This document shows, one piece after another, positions 8,725 to 17,384 of a DNA stretch of 64,000 nt. Under the pieces are notes generated by a model. The model did no database searches. It was not told where the DNA came from and saw only the letters and a list, made by a program, of their open reading frames with translations. The DNA comes from CAYVFC01 sp964450715 (GTDB lineage Bacteria; Myxococcota_A; Polyangia; Polyangiales; JAFGIB01): NCBI GenBank assembly GCA_964450715.1, contig CAYVFC010000018.1, positions 1-64,000 on the forward strand, given 5' to 3'. The translations under genes and the position numbers were made by a program. Position 1 is the first letter of the stretch, and every line of letters starts with the position of its first letter.

Positions 8725-8770
8725 CAGCACCTCTTCGGTATTCCACTAGTAGAATACCGAAGAGGTGCTG
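8725..8770. promoter_or_regulatory. 19-bp perfect palindrome spanning apbE stop and antitoxin ribosome-binding site
   Basis: Arms 8725-8743 and 8752-8770 are exact reverse complements around an 8-nt loop. In the minus-strand RNA the apbE UAG stop falls in the loop, and the GAGGTG site for the antitoxin falls in the second arm. It could be an RHH operator, a terminator without a T-tract, or a hairpin that couples antitoxin translation to ribosomes finishing apbE. The sequence supports the structure, not the choice among these. Confidence 0.75.
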
Positions 8771-9981
8771 CGCCGGTAAACCGCCCGGAATCCCTCGGTC
8801 ATCTGCTCGCGCAAGCTTCCCTGCTTGGCGTCGCCCTCGGCGACCAGGACCAGGGCCTCGACCTCCAGCGCTCGCGCCAGCTGCAGGCCGGCCTCGGGCC
8901 CCAGGACGGTAATGGCGGTGGCCAGGCCGTCGAGCAGCGCGTTGCTGGCCTGGCCCTTCAGGTCCACCGTGGACACCCCCTCGATGCGGGTGGTGACCGG
9001 CCGCGCGGTGCGCGGGTCGAAGATATGGTGGTGAACCCGCCCGTCGATCACGATCGGCTGGCGGTAGCTCCCGCTGCTGGAGACCCGCAGCGCGCCGCGC
9101 ACCTCCACCGTGCCCCAGACGGCCAGGTTCCGGCGCGGGTGCTGGATCCCGATGCGCCAGGGCCGGCCGTCGTTGTCCCCGAAGGCCGAGACATCGCCTC
9201 CCAGGACGACCAGGGCGCTTCTCGCCCCGCGCGCCTTCAATAGATTCCCGACCCGGTCCACCGCGTACCCCTTGGCGATGGCCCCGAGATCGAGCTGCAT
9301 CCCTCCGGGTGGCAAGATGATCATGCGGTTTCCGTCCGGCGCTTTTACAGTTCGTACTCGCCCGAGGCCCACCAGCTTTCGCACCCGGTCGATCTCTTTT
9401 ACGGAGGGCTCGCCATCGGTCTCGGCGGCCGCTCTCCAGAGGTCGCGTACCGGGCCGATGGTGGGATCGAAGGCACCGCCGCTCGCCTCGAACAGGGTCT
9501 TCGAGAGGTCCAGTACCCGCTCGAGGCCCGCCGATACCGCAGTCGCGCTCGGCTTTCCCCGGCTGCGCCGGGATTGGGCATTGAGCCTGCCCAGCTCCGA
9601 GGTGGGGTCGAAGGCGTTGAAAATACGGCCCACCCGCTCGAACTCGGTCCAGACGGCATCGGCCAGGGCGCGGGCCGGATCTTTTGCGTCTTTGGGGTGC
9701 TTGTCCGGCAACCGGAAGCGCACCTGGGCGGGTATCTGGCTGTAGATCGCCTGTCGAGTCTCCCACCAGCCAGAGCCGACTCGTTCTAGCTCGCCTCTGA
9801 CCTCCAGCTTGGCGGGCGGCGCCTTCGCGGCTACGTCTTTTCGCTTCCCTTGCTCTATCGATTCATCCGCGCTCTTGCCCGAGCTCTCGCAACCCTCGCC
9901 GCACCCGAGGCTGCCGGGCAGAAGAGGTGCGAACAGGGCGACGAGGGCTAGCGCTCGATGATGATGGCTTTGCTGGGGCAG
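8746..9981 (-). CDS. apbE: FAD:protein FMN transferase (ApbE), lipoprotein
   Basis: ApbE covalently attaches FMN to a Thr in RnfG and RnfD. Visible motifs are the FAD-binding QLDLGAIAKGYAVDRV, the VLGGDVSAFG strand, SSSGSYRQP with HHHIFDPRTARPV, and the Mg-binding end LLDGLATAITVLG. A signal peptide with lipobox GSLGC places it outside the inner membrane, where Rnf flavinylation occurs. The start is uncertain: no ATG, GTG or TTG lies in frame close before the signal peptide. The CTG at 9979-9981 inside the ferredoxin gene is a candidate, implying coupling to that gene. Its target, the SGAT motif of RnfG, lies about 9 kb away in the same island. Confidence 0.85.
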   Translation of the reverse strand: MPQQSHHHRALALVALFAPLLPGSLGCGEGCESSGKSADESIEQGKRKDVAAKAPPAKLEVRGELERVGSGWWETRQAIYSQIPAQVRFRLPDKHPKDAKDPARALADAVWTEFERVGRIFNAFDPTSELGRLNAQSRRSRGKPSATAVSAGLERVLDLSKTLFEASGGAFDPTIGPVRDLWRAAAETDGEPSVKEIDRVRKLVGLGRVRTVKAPDGNRMIILPPGGMQLDLGAIAKGYAVDRVGNLLKARGARSALVVLGGDVSAFGDNDGRPWRIGIQHPRRNLAVWGTVEVRGALRVSSSGSYRQPIVIDGRVHHHIFDPRTARPVTTRIEGVSTVDLKGQASNALLDGLATAITVLGPEAGLQLARALEVEALVLVAEGDAKQGSLREQMTEGFRAVYRRSTSSVFY

Positions 9982-10142
9982 CGCGCTGCGACGTCCATAC
10001 AGGCCCTTTCCAGCGCAGCGGGGACCTCTTCCTCGATGGCCTCCGCCTTCTTGCTCCCTTCCTGGAAGCGGAAGAGCTCGGGGCACTCCTTGACGCATAT
10101 ACCGGTTGTGTCGCACTTCAGCTGATCGACGCGGATCTTCAT
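9948..10142 (-). CDS. Small single-cluster ferredoxin
   Basis: This 64-residue acidic protein has the pattern KCDTTGICVKECPELF (C-x5-C-x3-C-P) plus AARCPSKAI near the C-terminus. That is the arrangement of one-cluster [3Fe-4S] or [4Fe-4S] ferredoxins. It is a likely soluble electron carrier for the membrane complex encoded just upstream. Its ATG overlaps the stop of the NrfD-cytochrome gene in an ATGA arrangement, and its 3' end overlaps apbE. Confidence 0.85.
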   Translation of the reverse strand: MKIRVDQLKCDTTGICVKECPELFRFQEGSKKAEAIEEEVPAALERACMDVAARCPSKAIIIER

Positions 10143-12247
10143 GGCGCCTCCGCCGCGGCGGGCTCGGTCGCAGCGGGTCTGTCCACGGCAGGAGCCTCGG
10201 CTGCCGTCGGCCGTTCGGCCGCGGGTGCTTTGGCGGAGGGCGGTTCGGCCGGGGGCACCTCGGCCCCGGCTTCGTCCGTCGCTGCTCCGTCGGCGGCGGG
10301 CTCCTCTGCCGCCGGGGCCTCTTCCGCCTCGGGCTCCTCCGCCACTGCCTCTTCCGCCGCGGGCTCACCCGACCCCGGCTCGGCGGGACAGGCGGCACCG
10401 GGCTTCTCGTGCGAGCGGTGGCAGCCCAGGCAGTTGCCGCGGCTGAGCTCGTCGGCCGGGTCTTCTTCCTCCAGCCGGTGACAGGTCAGACAGAGGCCGT
10501 GCATGGCCTGCTTGAATCCGGGCGCCCGGTAGCGGAACCCGGTGAGCTCGTAGTCCAGAAGCCCGGTCATGTTCTCCCGGTGACAGCCGAGGCAGGTGCC
10601 GGTGTCCTGCTTCTTGTCGCTCAGATCGAACTTGGCCAGCTTCTCGTGCGCCTCGATGTCGAAGAAGAGCGTGGGCAGCTCCATGTCCCGGTGGCAGACG
10701 CGGCAATTGGTGTACTCGCGCTCCTCGCCCAGGTCTTCTTCCTTCACCGGAACGCTCAGGTGGTGGCACTTCTGGCAGGTCGCCTCTTCGGCCACACCGT
10801 ACTCGTTGCTGAAGATGCAGATGTGGTCCTGGTGGGGGAAGTCGGCGAAGTTGCCGTTGCGGTTGGCGTCGATCCGGATCGACTCGGGCGCCTGCTTGCC
10901 CTTCTGGGTTTCCTCGTAGACGGGCTGCGCGGTGGGGCGGAAGGGCCCCGTGGCCTCGCTGCGAAACGCAAAGACGCTTACAGGCATCACCACCACGGCG
11001 ATCAACAGCACCCTGGCCGCGCCCGGGCCGGCGAAGACCGCTGCCACTTCCTTCTTCGTCCATGGCTTGGCGGGCGGCTCCGCGTGCGCATCGTGGCCGC
11101 CGTGCGCGTCGTGCTCCCCGTGTCCCTCGGGCTCATCCAGGATGTGGAAGCGCTCGACCAGGAAGAAGAAGACCAGACCGGCCGCGCTCAGCACCCCCAG
11201 GCCCAGCACCAGCTCGCCCGCGGTCGGGATGTAGATGGCTTCCGAGGTCCGGAAGTATCCCGTGATCCCCGTGTTGATGCGGTGCATGAGCAGGCCGAAG
11301 AAGGCGGCCGAGCAACCGACGAGGATGGCTACCAGGTTCTTTCTCAATTGCGGGACCGCGAAGAGGCAGACGGGGATGATGGCTTGCAGGCCGAGCTCTA
11401 CCCAGAACACGTAGCTCTCCCAGGTCATCTCCGGACCCAGGGCATAGGCCCACTTGCCGTGCAGGGTGAAATCCGCGACCTTGACCGCCAAGTACAGCCC
11501 GAGGATGATCCCGGACCATTTGACCAGCCGCGACAATATCTCGAGGTCGTTCTTGCGCCCGTAGAGCCAGTTGGTGGTGATCAGCAGCAGGGTGATGGCG
11601 CTCAGCCCGGCTCCCATGGCCGAGATGAAGAACTCCGGCGGCAGCCACATGGTGTGCCAGAGAGGATGAAGCCGCGTCGGCGAGGCCAGGAAAAGCGAGC
11701 CCAGCGAGCTGTGGTGCATGGTGGAGAGGGTGATTCCCAGCACCACTGCCGGCAGCATGTACTCGTGCATGAAATGGGTCACCTTGGCCGAGAAGCGTTC
11801 GGTGATGATGGGGACGAGCTCCAGCGCGGTCACCCCCCAGTAGACCGATACGCACCAGAAGACCTCGAAGAGGAAGGAGTGGGGGTTCCAGAAGAAGAAG
11901 GGGTGCCAGCCGCGCCACGGCAGGCCGATGTCGAAGACCAGCGCGGTCAAGCTGGAGCCGTAGCCCAGGAAGCCGACCGCGACCGAGAGCCGCGCCACGT
12001 GGCGGTACTGGTTGACCTGGAAGATGTAAATGATGGAGGCGACCACGAAGCCGCTGGTGGCCAGCGCCGCGCCGGCCACCATGTTGAAGATCTTCCAGAA
12101 GCCCCAGGGCAGCGAATCCATCATGTTGGTCGCCGCGGCCAGCCCGAAGGCGAACCTGCCGACCGCCACCACCAGGGCGGCAAAGGCCAGGGCCCAGAAC
12201 AGCTCCTTGATCCGTTTGAGGACGAAGTTGTCGGAGGTCTGCATCAC
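10139..12247 (-). CDS. NrfD-like membrane subunit fused to a pentaheme cytochrome c domain
   Basis: The product has 702 residues. Residues about 15-370 are a polytopic NrfD/PsrC/HmcC-type quinone-interacting membrane subunit, with segments such as SLPWGFWKIFNMVAGAAL. After a His-rich linker and another membrane segment, residues about 470-640 carry five CxxCH heme sites (CQKCH, CRVCH, CLGCH, CLTCH, CLGCH). The last 60 residues are an Ala/Pro/Glu-rich tail. Heme cytochromes in Hmc, Qrc and related complexes are normally separate polypeptides, so the fusion is unusual. It overlaps the Fe-S subunit gene upstream and the ferredoxin gene downstream by 4 nt each. It probably exchanges electrons between menaquinone and periplasmic hemes. 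Confidence 0.85.
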   Translation of the reverse strand: MMQTSDNFVLKRIKELFWALAFAALVVAVGRFAFGLAAATNMMDSLPWGFWKIFNMVAGAALATSGFVVASIIYIFQVNQYRHVARLSVAVGFLGYGSSLTALVFDIGLPWRGWHPFFFWNPHSFLFEVFWCVSVYWGVTALELVPIITERFSAKVTHFMHEYMLPAVVLGITLSTMHHSSLGSLFLASPTRLHPLWHTMWLPPEFFISAMGAGLSAITLLLITTNWLYGRKNDLEILSRLVKWSGIILGLYLAVKVADFTLHGKWAYALGPEMTWESYVFWVELGLQAIIPVCLFAVPQLRKNLVAILVGCSAAFFGLLMHRINTGITGYFRTSEAIYIPTAGELVLGLGVLSAAGLVFFFLVERFHILDEPEGHGEHDAHGGHDAHAEPPAKPWTKKEVAAVFAGPGAARVLLIAVVVMPVSVFAFRSEATGPFRPTAQPVYEETQKGKQAPESIRIDANRNGNFADFPHQDHICIFSNEYGVAEEATCQKCHHLSVPVKEEDLGEEREYTNCRVCHRDMELPTLFFDIEAHEKLAKFDLSDKKQDTGTCLGCHRENMTGLLDYELTGFRYRAPGFKQAMHGLCLTCHRLEEEDPADELSRGNCLGCHRSHEKPGAACPAEPGSGEPAAEEAVAEEPEAEEAPAAEEPAADGAATDEAGAEVPPAEPPSAKAPAAERPTAAEAPAVDRPAATEPAAAEAP

Positions 12248-13140
12248 TTACCCTCCTTCTTGTCGTCGGTATGCGGTCCGGCAGAGCTGTCCGTGCCCGC
12301 TTTCTTCGCCGCTTCCTGCTCGGCGCGTTCGCGCATCAGCTTCGAGCGCCGCCGCAGGAACCAGATGCCGGTGAGCCCGGTCGAGACGGTGACGAACTGG
12401 AAAGGGGTCACCAGCACCCAGCCGTGGAGCAGGTTGGGAATGGAATCGTTGGCCAGGCTGGCGACCGCGCGCTTCTTGAGCTCCTGTTCGGTCGGGATCC
12501 GCAACACCTCTCCCAGGGGGACGTCCGAGATGTACATCACCGAGGTGCCGCCGAAGATATGCTCGCCGTAGACGCGATTCACGTACAGGTCGGGCTTCTC
12601 CGCGATGCGTCGCTTGGCTTCAGCGATAAGCTCCTCGCGCGGGCCGAAGATGGTGGCCCCGGTCGGGCAGGCATTCACGCAGGCCGGCTCTCCGCCGGGC
12701 ACGCGGCACCGCTCGTCCATCTTGCACTTACGCACGTAGGGGACGGGCTGGTCGTACTCGTAGCGCGGGATCATGAAGGGGCAGGCGATCATGCAGTAGC
12801 GGCAGCCGATACACAGGTCGGCGTCGTAGTGGACCGCGCCGTCCGGACGCTTGCTAAAGGCCCCGACCAGGCAGGCCGCCGCGCAGGAGGGTTCCTGGCA
12901 GTGCATGCACTGCCGGCGCACGCTGCGCCGGGTTCCCGCTTGCTTGCCGGAAATCGATACGATGGAGGTGAAGCGCTGCGCCGAAAGTCCGTCGTCCGCC
13001 TTGTAATGGGCGGGGAACTCCTCGGCCAGCTTGTTCTTGCGCGTGCACGCCTGCACGCACCGCTCGCAGCCGATGCACTTGGTCACATCCGTGAGGATGC
13101 CCTTCTGGATCTTATCGTTGGCGTGTCCCGCGCTGCTCAT
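12244..13140 (-). CDS. Periplasm-facing four-cluster Fe-S subunit, HmcB/HybA-like
   Basis: The 298-residue product shows the DmsB/HybA/HmcB signature. CIGCERCVQACTRKN begins cluster 1, followed by CMHCQEPSCAAACLVGAF, CIGCRYCMIACPFMIPRYEY, and a final group with ACVNACPTGATIFG. A single membrane segment near the C-terminus (about 245-265) and a basic/acidic tail match HybA-type subunits. No Tat signal is obvious. The start at 13140 overlaps the 16-heme cytochrome stop by 4 nt (ATGA). It should pass electrons between the cytochrome and the NrfD fusion. Confidence 0.85.
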   Translation of the reverse strand: MSSAGHANDKIQKGILTDVTKCIGCERCVQACTRKNKLAEEFPAHYKADDGLSAQRFTSIVSISGKQAGTRRSVRRQCMHCQEPSCAAACLVGAFSKRPDGAVHYDADLCIGCRYCMIACPFMIPRYEYDQPVPYVRKCKMDERCRVPGGEPACVNACPTGATIFGPREELIAEAKRRIAEKPDLYVNRVYGEHIFGGTSVMYISDVPLGEVLRIPTEQELKKRAVASLANDSIPNLLHGWVLVTPFQFVTVSTGLTGIWFLRRRSKLMRERAEQEAAKKAGTDSSAGPHTDDKKEGK

Positions 13141-14705
13141 GGCACTACCTTCTCCGCTTCCAGTGGCTCGAGTCGGAAGAAGGCGGGCCAGGTCGAGGGC
13201 TCGTTCCCGAGCTCGACGTGACACCGCACGCAGAGCTTTTCGTAAACCTCGCCGATGCTACCGGCCCTGGTCCCGGCCGCCGCGCCGTCGGGGTTGGCCC
13301 CCTCCGGACCGTGGCAGCTCCGACAGCCCTGCACGGCGCGCTCCTGCTCGGACCACTCGGCGTCGACGCGCCGGGCGGTCACGTAAACGCCGTTCTCCTG
13401 CAGCGCGTTGTGGTGGCATTCGACGCAGGAGAGCGACGCACCGATAGCGTGGAACCTGTGATCCCACCAGAAGGTTCCCTTTTCGCCGTCGAATCTGTAT
13501 AGCGACAGGTCCGGCTTCGCCGTGGCCATCAGCGGCCACTCGGCCAGGCCGATCTTCTCTTCCCGGTGGCAGCCCAGGCAGCTCTTGGTCAGAGCCTCCC
13601 CGAGCGACGGGTTCTCGAACTTCTCCGCGTCGTGACAGCTCCGGCAAGCCATGTGCGGGGCGTCCGGGGCGTCGGTGTGGTGGCACTTGTCGCAGGTCAC
13701 ACCGCCGAACTCGCCGTGTTTCCTGTGATCCCAAAGCACGTTGCCCACGCCGGGCACCTCGAGCCACGACGGATCCGGCGCGTGGCAATCGCTACAGTGG
13801 ATGGGCATCGCGGCTTCCAGCTCGGAATAGGACGCGTTGTGGCATTCGCGGCAACGCTCGTGGACTGCCTGCTCCAGGGTGGGCCGCGCGGCTTGCGAGT
13901 CGGCCGCTCCCCCGCCCGCCTTCGCATCGACCCGCCACCCCTGATGACAGTGCTGACAGGAACGCCGGTCGTCCTCGGGGTTGAAATCCGAGTGGCAGGT
14001 CTGGCACTGGCCGTGCTCGATCGCGACGCTGCCTTGCCCGGATTCCCTGAACTTCTCATGATCCGCGATGCCCGTGGCCGCTTTCAATCCCATGGCCGCC
14101 GCCGGCTTGTGGCAGGCTCCGCAGGGGCGGTAGTCGCCGTCGGTCTCGGCCTGCTCGTCATAGTGGTGGCAGTGCAGGCAGTTGTCTTCCAGGCCGGGCC
14201 GATCGTTCATGTCGATCTTGCGGGCGTGGGTGCGGTGATCCCAGGCGACCATGCCCTGGGACCCGGAGAACCGCTGCTCGTGGCAATCGCGGCAGACGGT
14301 CGGGCCCTGCTTCATCGCCTGGTGGCAACCGGTGCACTTGCCGTGAAACGCCGTCAAGGAGGGCGGTCCGTTCTCGCCCTCGTACTTGACCTTTTCCGGC
14401 TCCCGTCCGGCGAAAAAGTCGGCCATCAACAGCGCCTCTTGGTTATCGCCCGGCCGGTGGCAGTCGCGGCACGGTTTCGGGCTCATGTTGCCCTGCTTGT
14501 CCTCGGTGTGGTGGCAGACCGTGCAGGTGGCGATCTCCTTCATCCGGGCATGCTGCTCGTGATTCCAGACCACGTCTCCGAAGCGATTGACCAGGCGCTG
14601 GTCGGGCTCTTTCTCGGGGCGCATGAATGCACCCAGCAGCCCCGCCGCGACCAGAATCGACGCGCTGCCGACGAGTAACCCGAAATTGATCTTCCTAGCT
14701 GCCAA
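13137..14705 (-). CDS. Sixteen-heme membrane-anchored cytochrome c, HmcA-like
   Basis: The 522-residue product contains sixteen CxxCH motifs, many in CxxCHH class III cytochrome style (CTVCHH, CLHCHH, CDKCHH, CVECHH). Sixteen hemes is the number found in Desulfovibrio HmcA. An N-terminal hydrophobic segment (about 8-32) serves as signal or anchor. The start is taken as TTG at 14703-14705, preceded by GGGGAT; no ATG or GTG is available. It is the first gene of an operon continuing through the Fe-S subunit, NrfD fusion, ferredoxin and apbE, with 4-nt overlaps between the first four. It lies divergent from rseC. Confidence 0.85.
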   Translation of the reverse strand: MAARKINFGLLVGSASILVAAGLLGAFMRPEKEPDQRLVNRFGDVVWNHEQHARMKEIATCTVCHHTEDKQGNMSPKPCRDCHRPGDNQEALLMADFFAGREPEKVKYEGENGPPSLTAFHGKCTGCHQAMKQGPTVCRDCHEQRFSGSQGMVAWDHRTHARKIDMNDRPGLEDNCLHCHHYDEQAETDGDYRPCGACHKPAAAMGLKAATGIADHEKFRESGQGSVAIEHGQCQTCHSDFNPEDDRRSCQHCHQGWRVDAKAGGGAADSQAARPTLEQAVHERCRECHNASYSELEAAMPIHCSDCHAPDPSWLEVPGVGNVLWDHRKHGEFGGVTCDKCHHTDAPDAPHMACRSCHDAEKFENPSLGEALTKSCLGCHREEKIGLAEWPLMATAKPDLSLYRFDGEKGTFWWDHRFHAIGASLSCVECHHNALQENGVYVTARRVDAEWSEQERAVQGCRSCHGPEGANPDGAAAGTRAGSIGEVYEKLCVRCHVELGNEPSTWPAFFRLEPLEAEKVVP

Positions 14706-14747
14706 TGCTATCCCCGTTAAAAAGGCATTCCTTCCGCTGTAAACGCC

Positions 14748-15230
14748 ATGCCCCGCATCGGAATCGTCATCGAAACCACGGGTCGGTCGGCCCGGGTTTC
14801 CGCCCCGCGACGCGGGGTCTGCGACGGATGTGCCGACCGCTCCTCCTGCTCGTTCGAGAACGCGCTGGGCGAGGACAAGCCGGAGATGGTGGAGGTGCGC
14901 AACCCCGTCGGCGCGCAACCGGGCCAGACCGTGGAGTTCGACCTGCCGGGGCATACCGAGCTCGGGGTTTCCCTGCTGGTCTGGGTGGTGCCGCTGATCG
15001 GCCTGGTCGCCGGGGCGGCGTTTTTCGCCACCCTGCACGAGCGGTTGTCGCTGGGCGAGGATGTGGCCACGCTGCTCGGCGCGGGCGTCGGGTTCGCCGC
15101 CGCCTTCCTGCCGGTGGTTCTGCTCGACCGCCTGGCAGCCGGTAAAAGCAGGTATGTTCCGAGCATCCTCAAGGTCGTCAGTCCATCCAGTTGTTCCGGA
15201 TCGCTCCGGGTCGCCGATCCGGCTGATTAA
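14748..15230 (+). CDS. rseC: RseC/MucC family protein
   Basis: The 160-residue protein has an N-terminal soluble part with GVCDGCADRSSC (C-x2-C-x5-C) and two adjacent membrane helices (about 66-90 and 100-122), the layout and usual length of RseC. RseC-type proteins commonly accompany rnf genes and influence the SoxR-reducing/Rnf machinery. It is divergent from the 16-heme cytochrome gene, with 42 nt between the starts, and its last 4 nt overlap the rnfB-gltD stop tail to tail. Confidence 0.8.
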   Translation: MPRIGIVIETTGRSARVSAPRRGVCDGCADRSSCSFENALGEDKPEMVEVRNPVGAQPGQTVEFDLPGHTELGVSLLVWVVPLIGLVAGAAFFATLHERLSLGEDVATLLGAGVGFAAAFLPVVLLDRLAAGKSRYVPSILKVVSPSSCSGSLRVADPAD

Positions 15231-17368
15231 GCGGGTGAATTGCTCACCAGCTCCTCGATCTTCTCCTTCACGTCCTTGCCCTTGACGTGTTTATCCCGTT
15301 CGACATCCGTATAGTAACAATAGGTTCCGCAACGCAGGCAGCGCGCCGCCTCGGCCTCCATCAGCTCCTGGCTCAATACCAGGTCGACCTCGACGTAGGA
15401 CTTGATCCGCTCCGCCACGGGAAGCTCGGGCTGCGGGACCTTGTCCTTGTGCGCCACGCCCTCGACCGCCACCTCTTTTGACTCCGGAAGCGCCTTGGGC
15501 CTGAAGTAGGTGCCCGCGGGGAACGACATGTCCTCGCCGCGCAGGTACTTGTGGATCGAGCGCGCCGCCTGCCTGCCCGTGCCCACCGCGTCCACCAGCA
15601 GCGCCGGCCCCAGCCAGAGGTCGCCGCCGGTGAAAATATTGGGGACGTCCGACTGCAGGGTCTCCTCGTTCGCCTCGATGGTGTTCCACTTGGTGAGCTT
15701 GAGCCCGCGCTCTTTCAGATCGTCGGTGTACCAGTCGGTCAGGGGCTTCTGGCCGATGGCGGCGATCACCACGTCGACGTCCAGGATCTTCTCCGAGCCC
15801 TCGATGGGCACCGGCCGCCGGCGCCCGGAGGCGTCCGGCTCGCCCAGCTTCATGGTCAAATACTCGATCTGCTTGAGCTTGCCCTTTTCGGTGCCGATCA
15901 GGCGGGTGGGCGCCGCCAGGAAATGGTACTGCACACCCTCGTGCTCGGCGGCGACGATCTCCACCGCGTTGGCCGGCATCTCCTTGCGCGTGCGGCGGTA
16001 GAGCAGGGTCACTTCCTTGGCCCCCTGGCGGATGGCCGAGCGGCAGGCGTCCATGGCGGTGTTGCCTCCGCCCACCACAACCACCGACTTTCCCTCTAGA
16101 TCCACCTTGATGCCCAGCTCGCGCTTCTGCAGGAACTCGGTGCCCTTCCAGACTCCCTCCAGGTCCTCGCCGTCGACGCGGAGCGACGAGTTGTCCCAGG
16201 CTCCCATGGCCATCAGGATGGCGTCGAATCCTTCCTTTTCCAGGTCGGCGACGGTGAAGTCCTTGCCGAGCTTGACGTTGCGGCGAACCTCGACGCCCAG
16301 GTTAAAGATGTTATCGATTTCGCGATCCAGGACCCGCTTGGGCAGCCGGTACTCGGGGATGCCGTAGCGCAGCATGCCGCCCAGCCCCGGATTGGCCTCG
16401 AAGATGGTCGGCGAGTGGCCGAGCCGCCTGAGGTAATAGGCGGCGGTGAGCCCGCAGGGGCCGCTGCCCACGATGGCCACCTTCTTGCCGGAATCGGGCA
16501 GCATCTCCGGCTTTTCGTGGACCGGCAGGGCCATCTCCCAGTCGCCCACGAAGCGCTTGATGTAGTTGTGATGCACCGGCTCGTCGTGCAGGTTGGCCCG
16601 CCGGCAGCCGGCCTCGCAGGGGGCGGGGCAGACGCGGCCGCAGATGCTGGGCAGGGGATTGCGCTCCTTGATCAGCTCCACCGCTTCGGCGTACTGGCCC
16701 TTGGCTGCCAGCTCCACGTAACCCGGGATGTCGATCTGCGCCGGGCAGAGCTGCCGGCAGGGGGGCAGGCATTCGTGGGCGTCGTTGAAGTGCAGAAGCC
16801 GCTCGGTCAGTCGCGTCAGCTTGATGACGTGGGTGGGGCAGACCTTCTCGCAGGTGCCGCAACCCACGCACTTGCCGGGAACCACTTCCGGGAATCCCTC
16901 CTCTCCCATCTTCAGCGCGTCGAAGGGGCAGGAGCGGACGCAGGTACCGAGGCCAAAGCACCCGGTGTGGCAGACGAGCTCGCCGCCGTGCAGCTGGGCC
17001 ATGGCCCGGCAGTCCAGCGGGCCCTCGTAGTAGTACTTGCGGACGGCGCGGGCGCCGCCGGTGCAGTAGTGAAGCGCGATCTGCGGCTCGACAAAGCCGG
17101 CCTCGCCTCCCATCACCTGGGAGACCTTGGCGGTGACGTCCGGGCCGCCGGCGATGCAGGCGTTGACGGGAGCCTTGCCCTGTACGATGGCCTCGGCGCA
17201 GGCGCTGCAACCGGCAAAACCGCAGCCGCCGCAGTTGGCCCCGGGAAGCGCGTCTTCCACCTCGCCGATCCGGGGATCGACCTCGACGTAGAAGACCTTG
17301 GCCGCCACGGCCAGTATGGCGGCCGCGCCAAATCCGATACCCAGCATCACGATCGCCGACATGAGCAC
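15227..17368 (-). CDS. rnfB: RnfB fused to a GltD/NfnB-like FAD-NAD(P) oxidoreductase
   Basis: The 713-residue fusion starts with an RnfB domain: N-terminal membrane helix, the NCGGCGFAGCSACAEA cluster site (about 46-61) and two ferredoxin clusters (CFGLGTCVRSCP, CVGCGTCEKVCP). From about residue 200 it has the GltD/NfnB architecture. CLPPCRQLCPAQIDIPGY and CGRVCPAPCEAGC hold Fe-S clusters, VAIVGSGPCGLTAAYYLRRL binds FAD, VVVGGGNTAMDACRSA is the NAD(P) Rossmann site, and IFTGGDLWLG the second FAD motif. RnfB is normally 180-330 residues. The fusion would give Rnf its own pyridine-nucleotide/ferredoxin module. It is the last gene of rnfCDGEAB, 16 nt after rnfA. Confidence 0.9.
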   Translation of the reverse strand: MLMSAIVMLGIGFGAAAILAVAAKVFYVEVDPRIGEVEDALPGANCGGCGFAGCSACAEAIVQGKAPVNACIAGGPDVTAKVSQVMGGEAGFVEPQIALHYCTGGARAVRKYYYEGPLDCRAMAQLHGGELVCHTGCFGLGTCVRSCPFDALKMGEEGFPEVVPGKCVGCGTCEKVCPTHVIKLTRLTERLLHFNDAHECLPPCRQLCPAQIDIPGYVELAAKGQYAEAVELIKERNPLPSICGRVCPAPCEAGCRRANLHDEPVHHNYIKRFVGDWEMALPVHEKPEMLPDSGKKVAIVGSGPCGLTAAYYLRRLGHSPTIFEANPGLGGMLRYGIPEYRLPKRVLDREIDNIFNLGVEVRRNVKLGKDFTVADLEKEGFDAILMAMGAWDNSSLRVDGEDLEGVWKGTEFLQKRELGIKVDLEGKSVVVVGGGNTAMDACRSAIRQGAKEVTLLYRRTRKEMPANAVEIVAAEHEGVQYHFLAAPTRLIGTEKGKLKQIEYLTMKLGEPDASGRRRPVPIEGSEKILDVDVVIAAIGQKPLTDWYTDDLKERGLKLTKWNTIEANEETLQSDVPNIFTGGDLWLGPALLVDAVGTGRQAARSIHKYLRGEDMSFPAGTYFRPKALPESKEVAVEGVAHKDKVPQPELPVAERIKSYVEVDLVLSQELMEAEAARCLRCGTYCYYTDVERDKHVKGKDVKEKIEELVSNSPA

Positions 17369-17384
17369 GGCTACATCATTCCTT

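Noticed and set aside
10106..12571. 821-codon plus-strand frame opposite the NrfD-cytochrome gene
   Set aside because: The minus strand has membrane helices and five CxxCH sites; the plus frame shows no motif.
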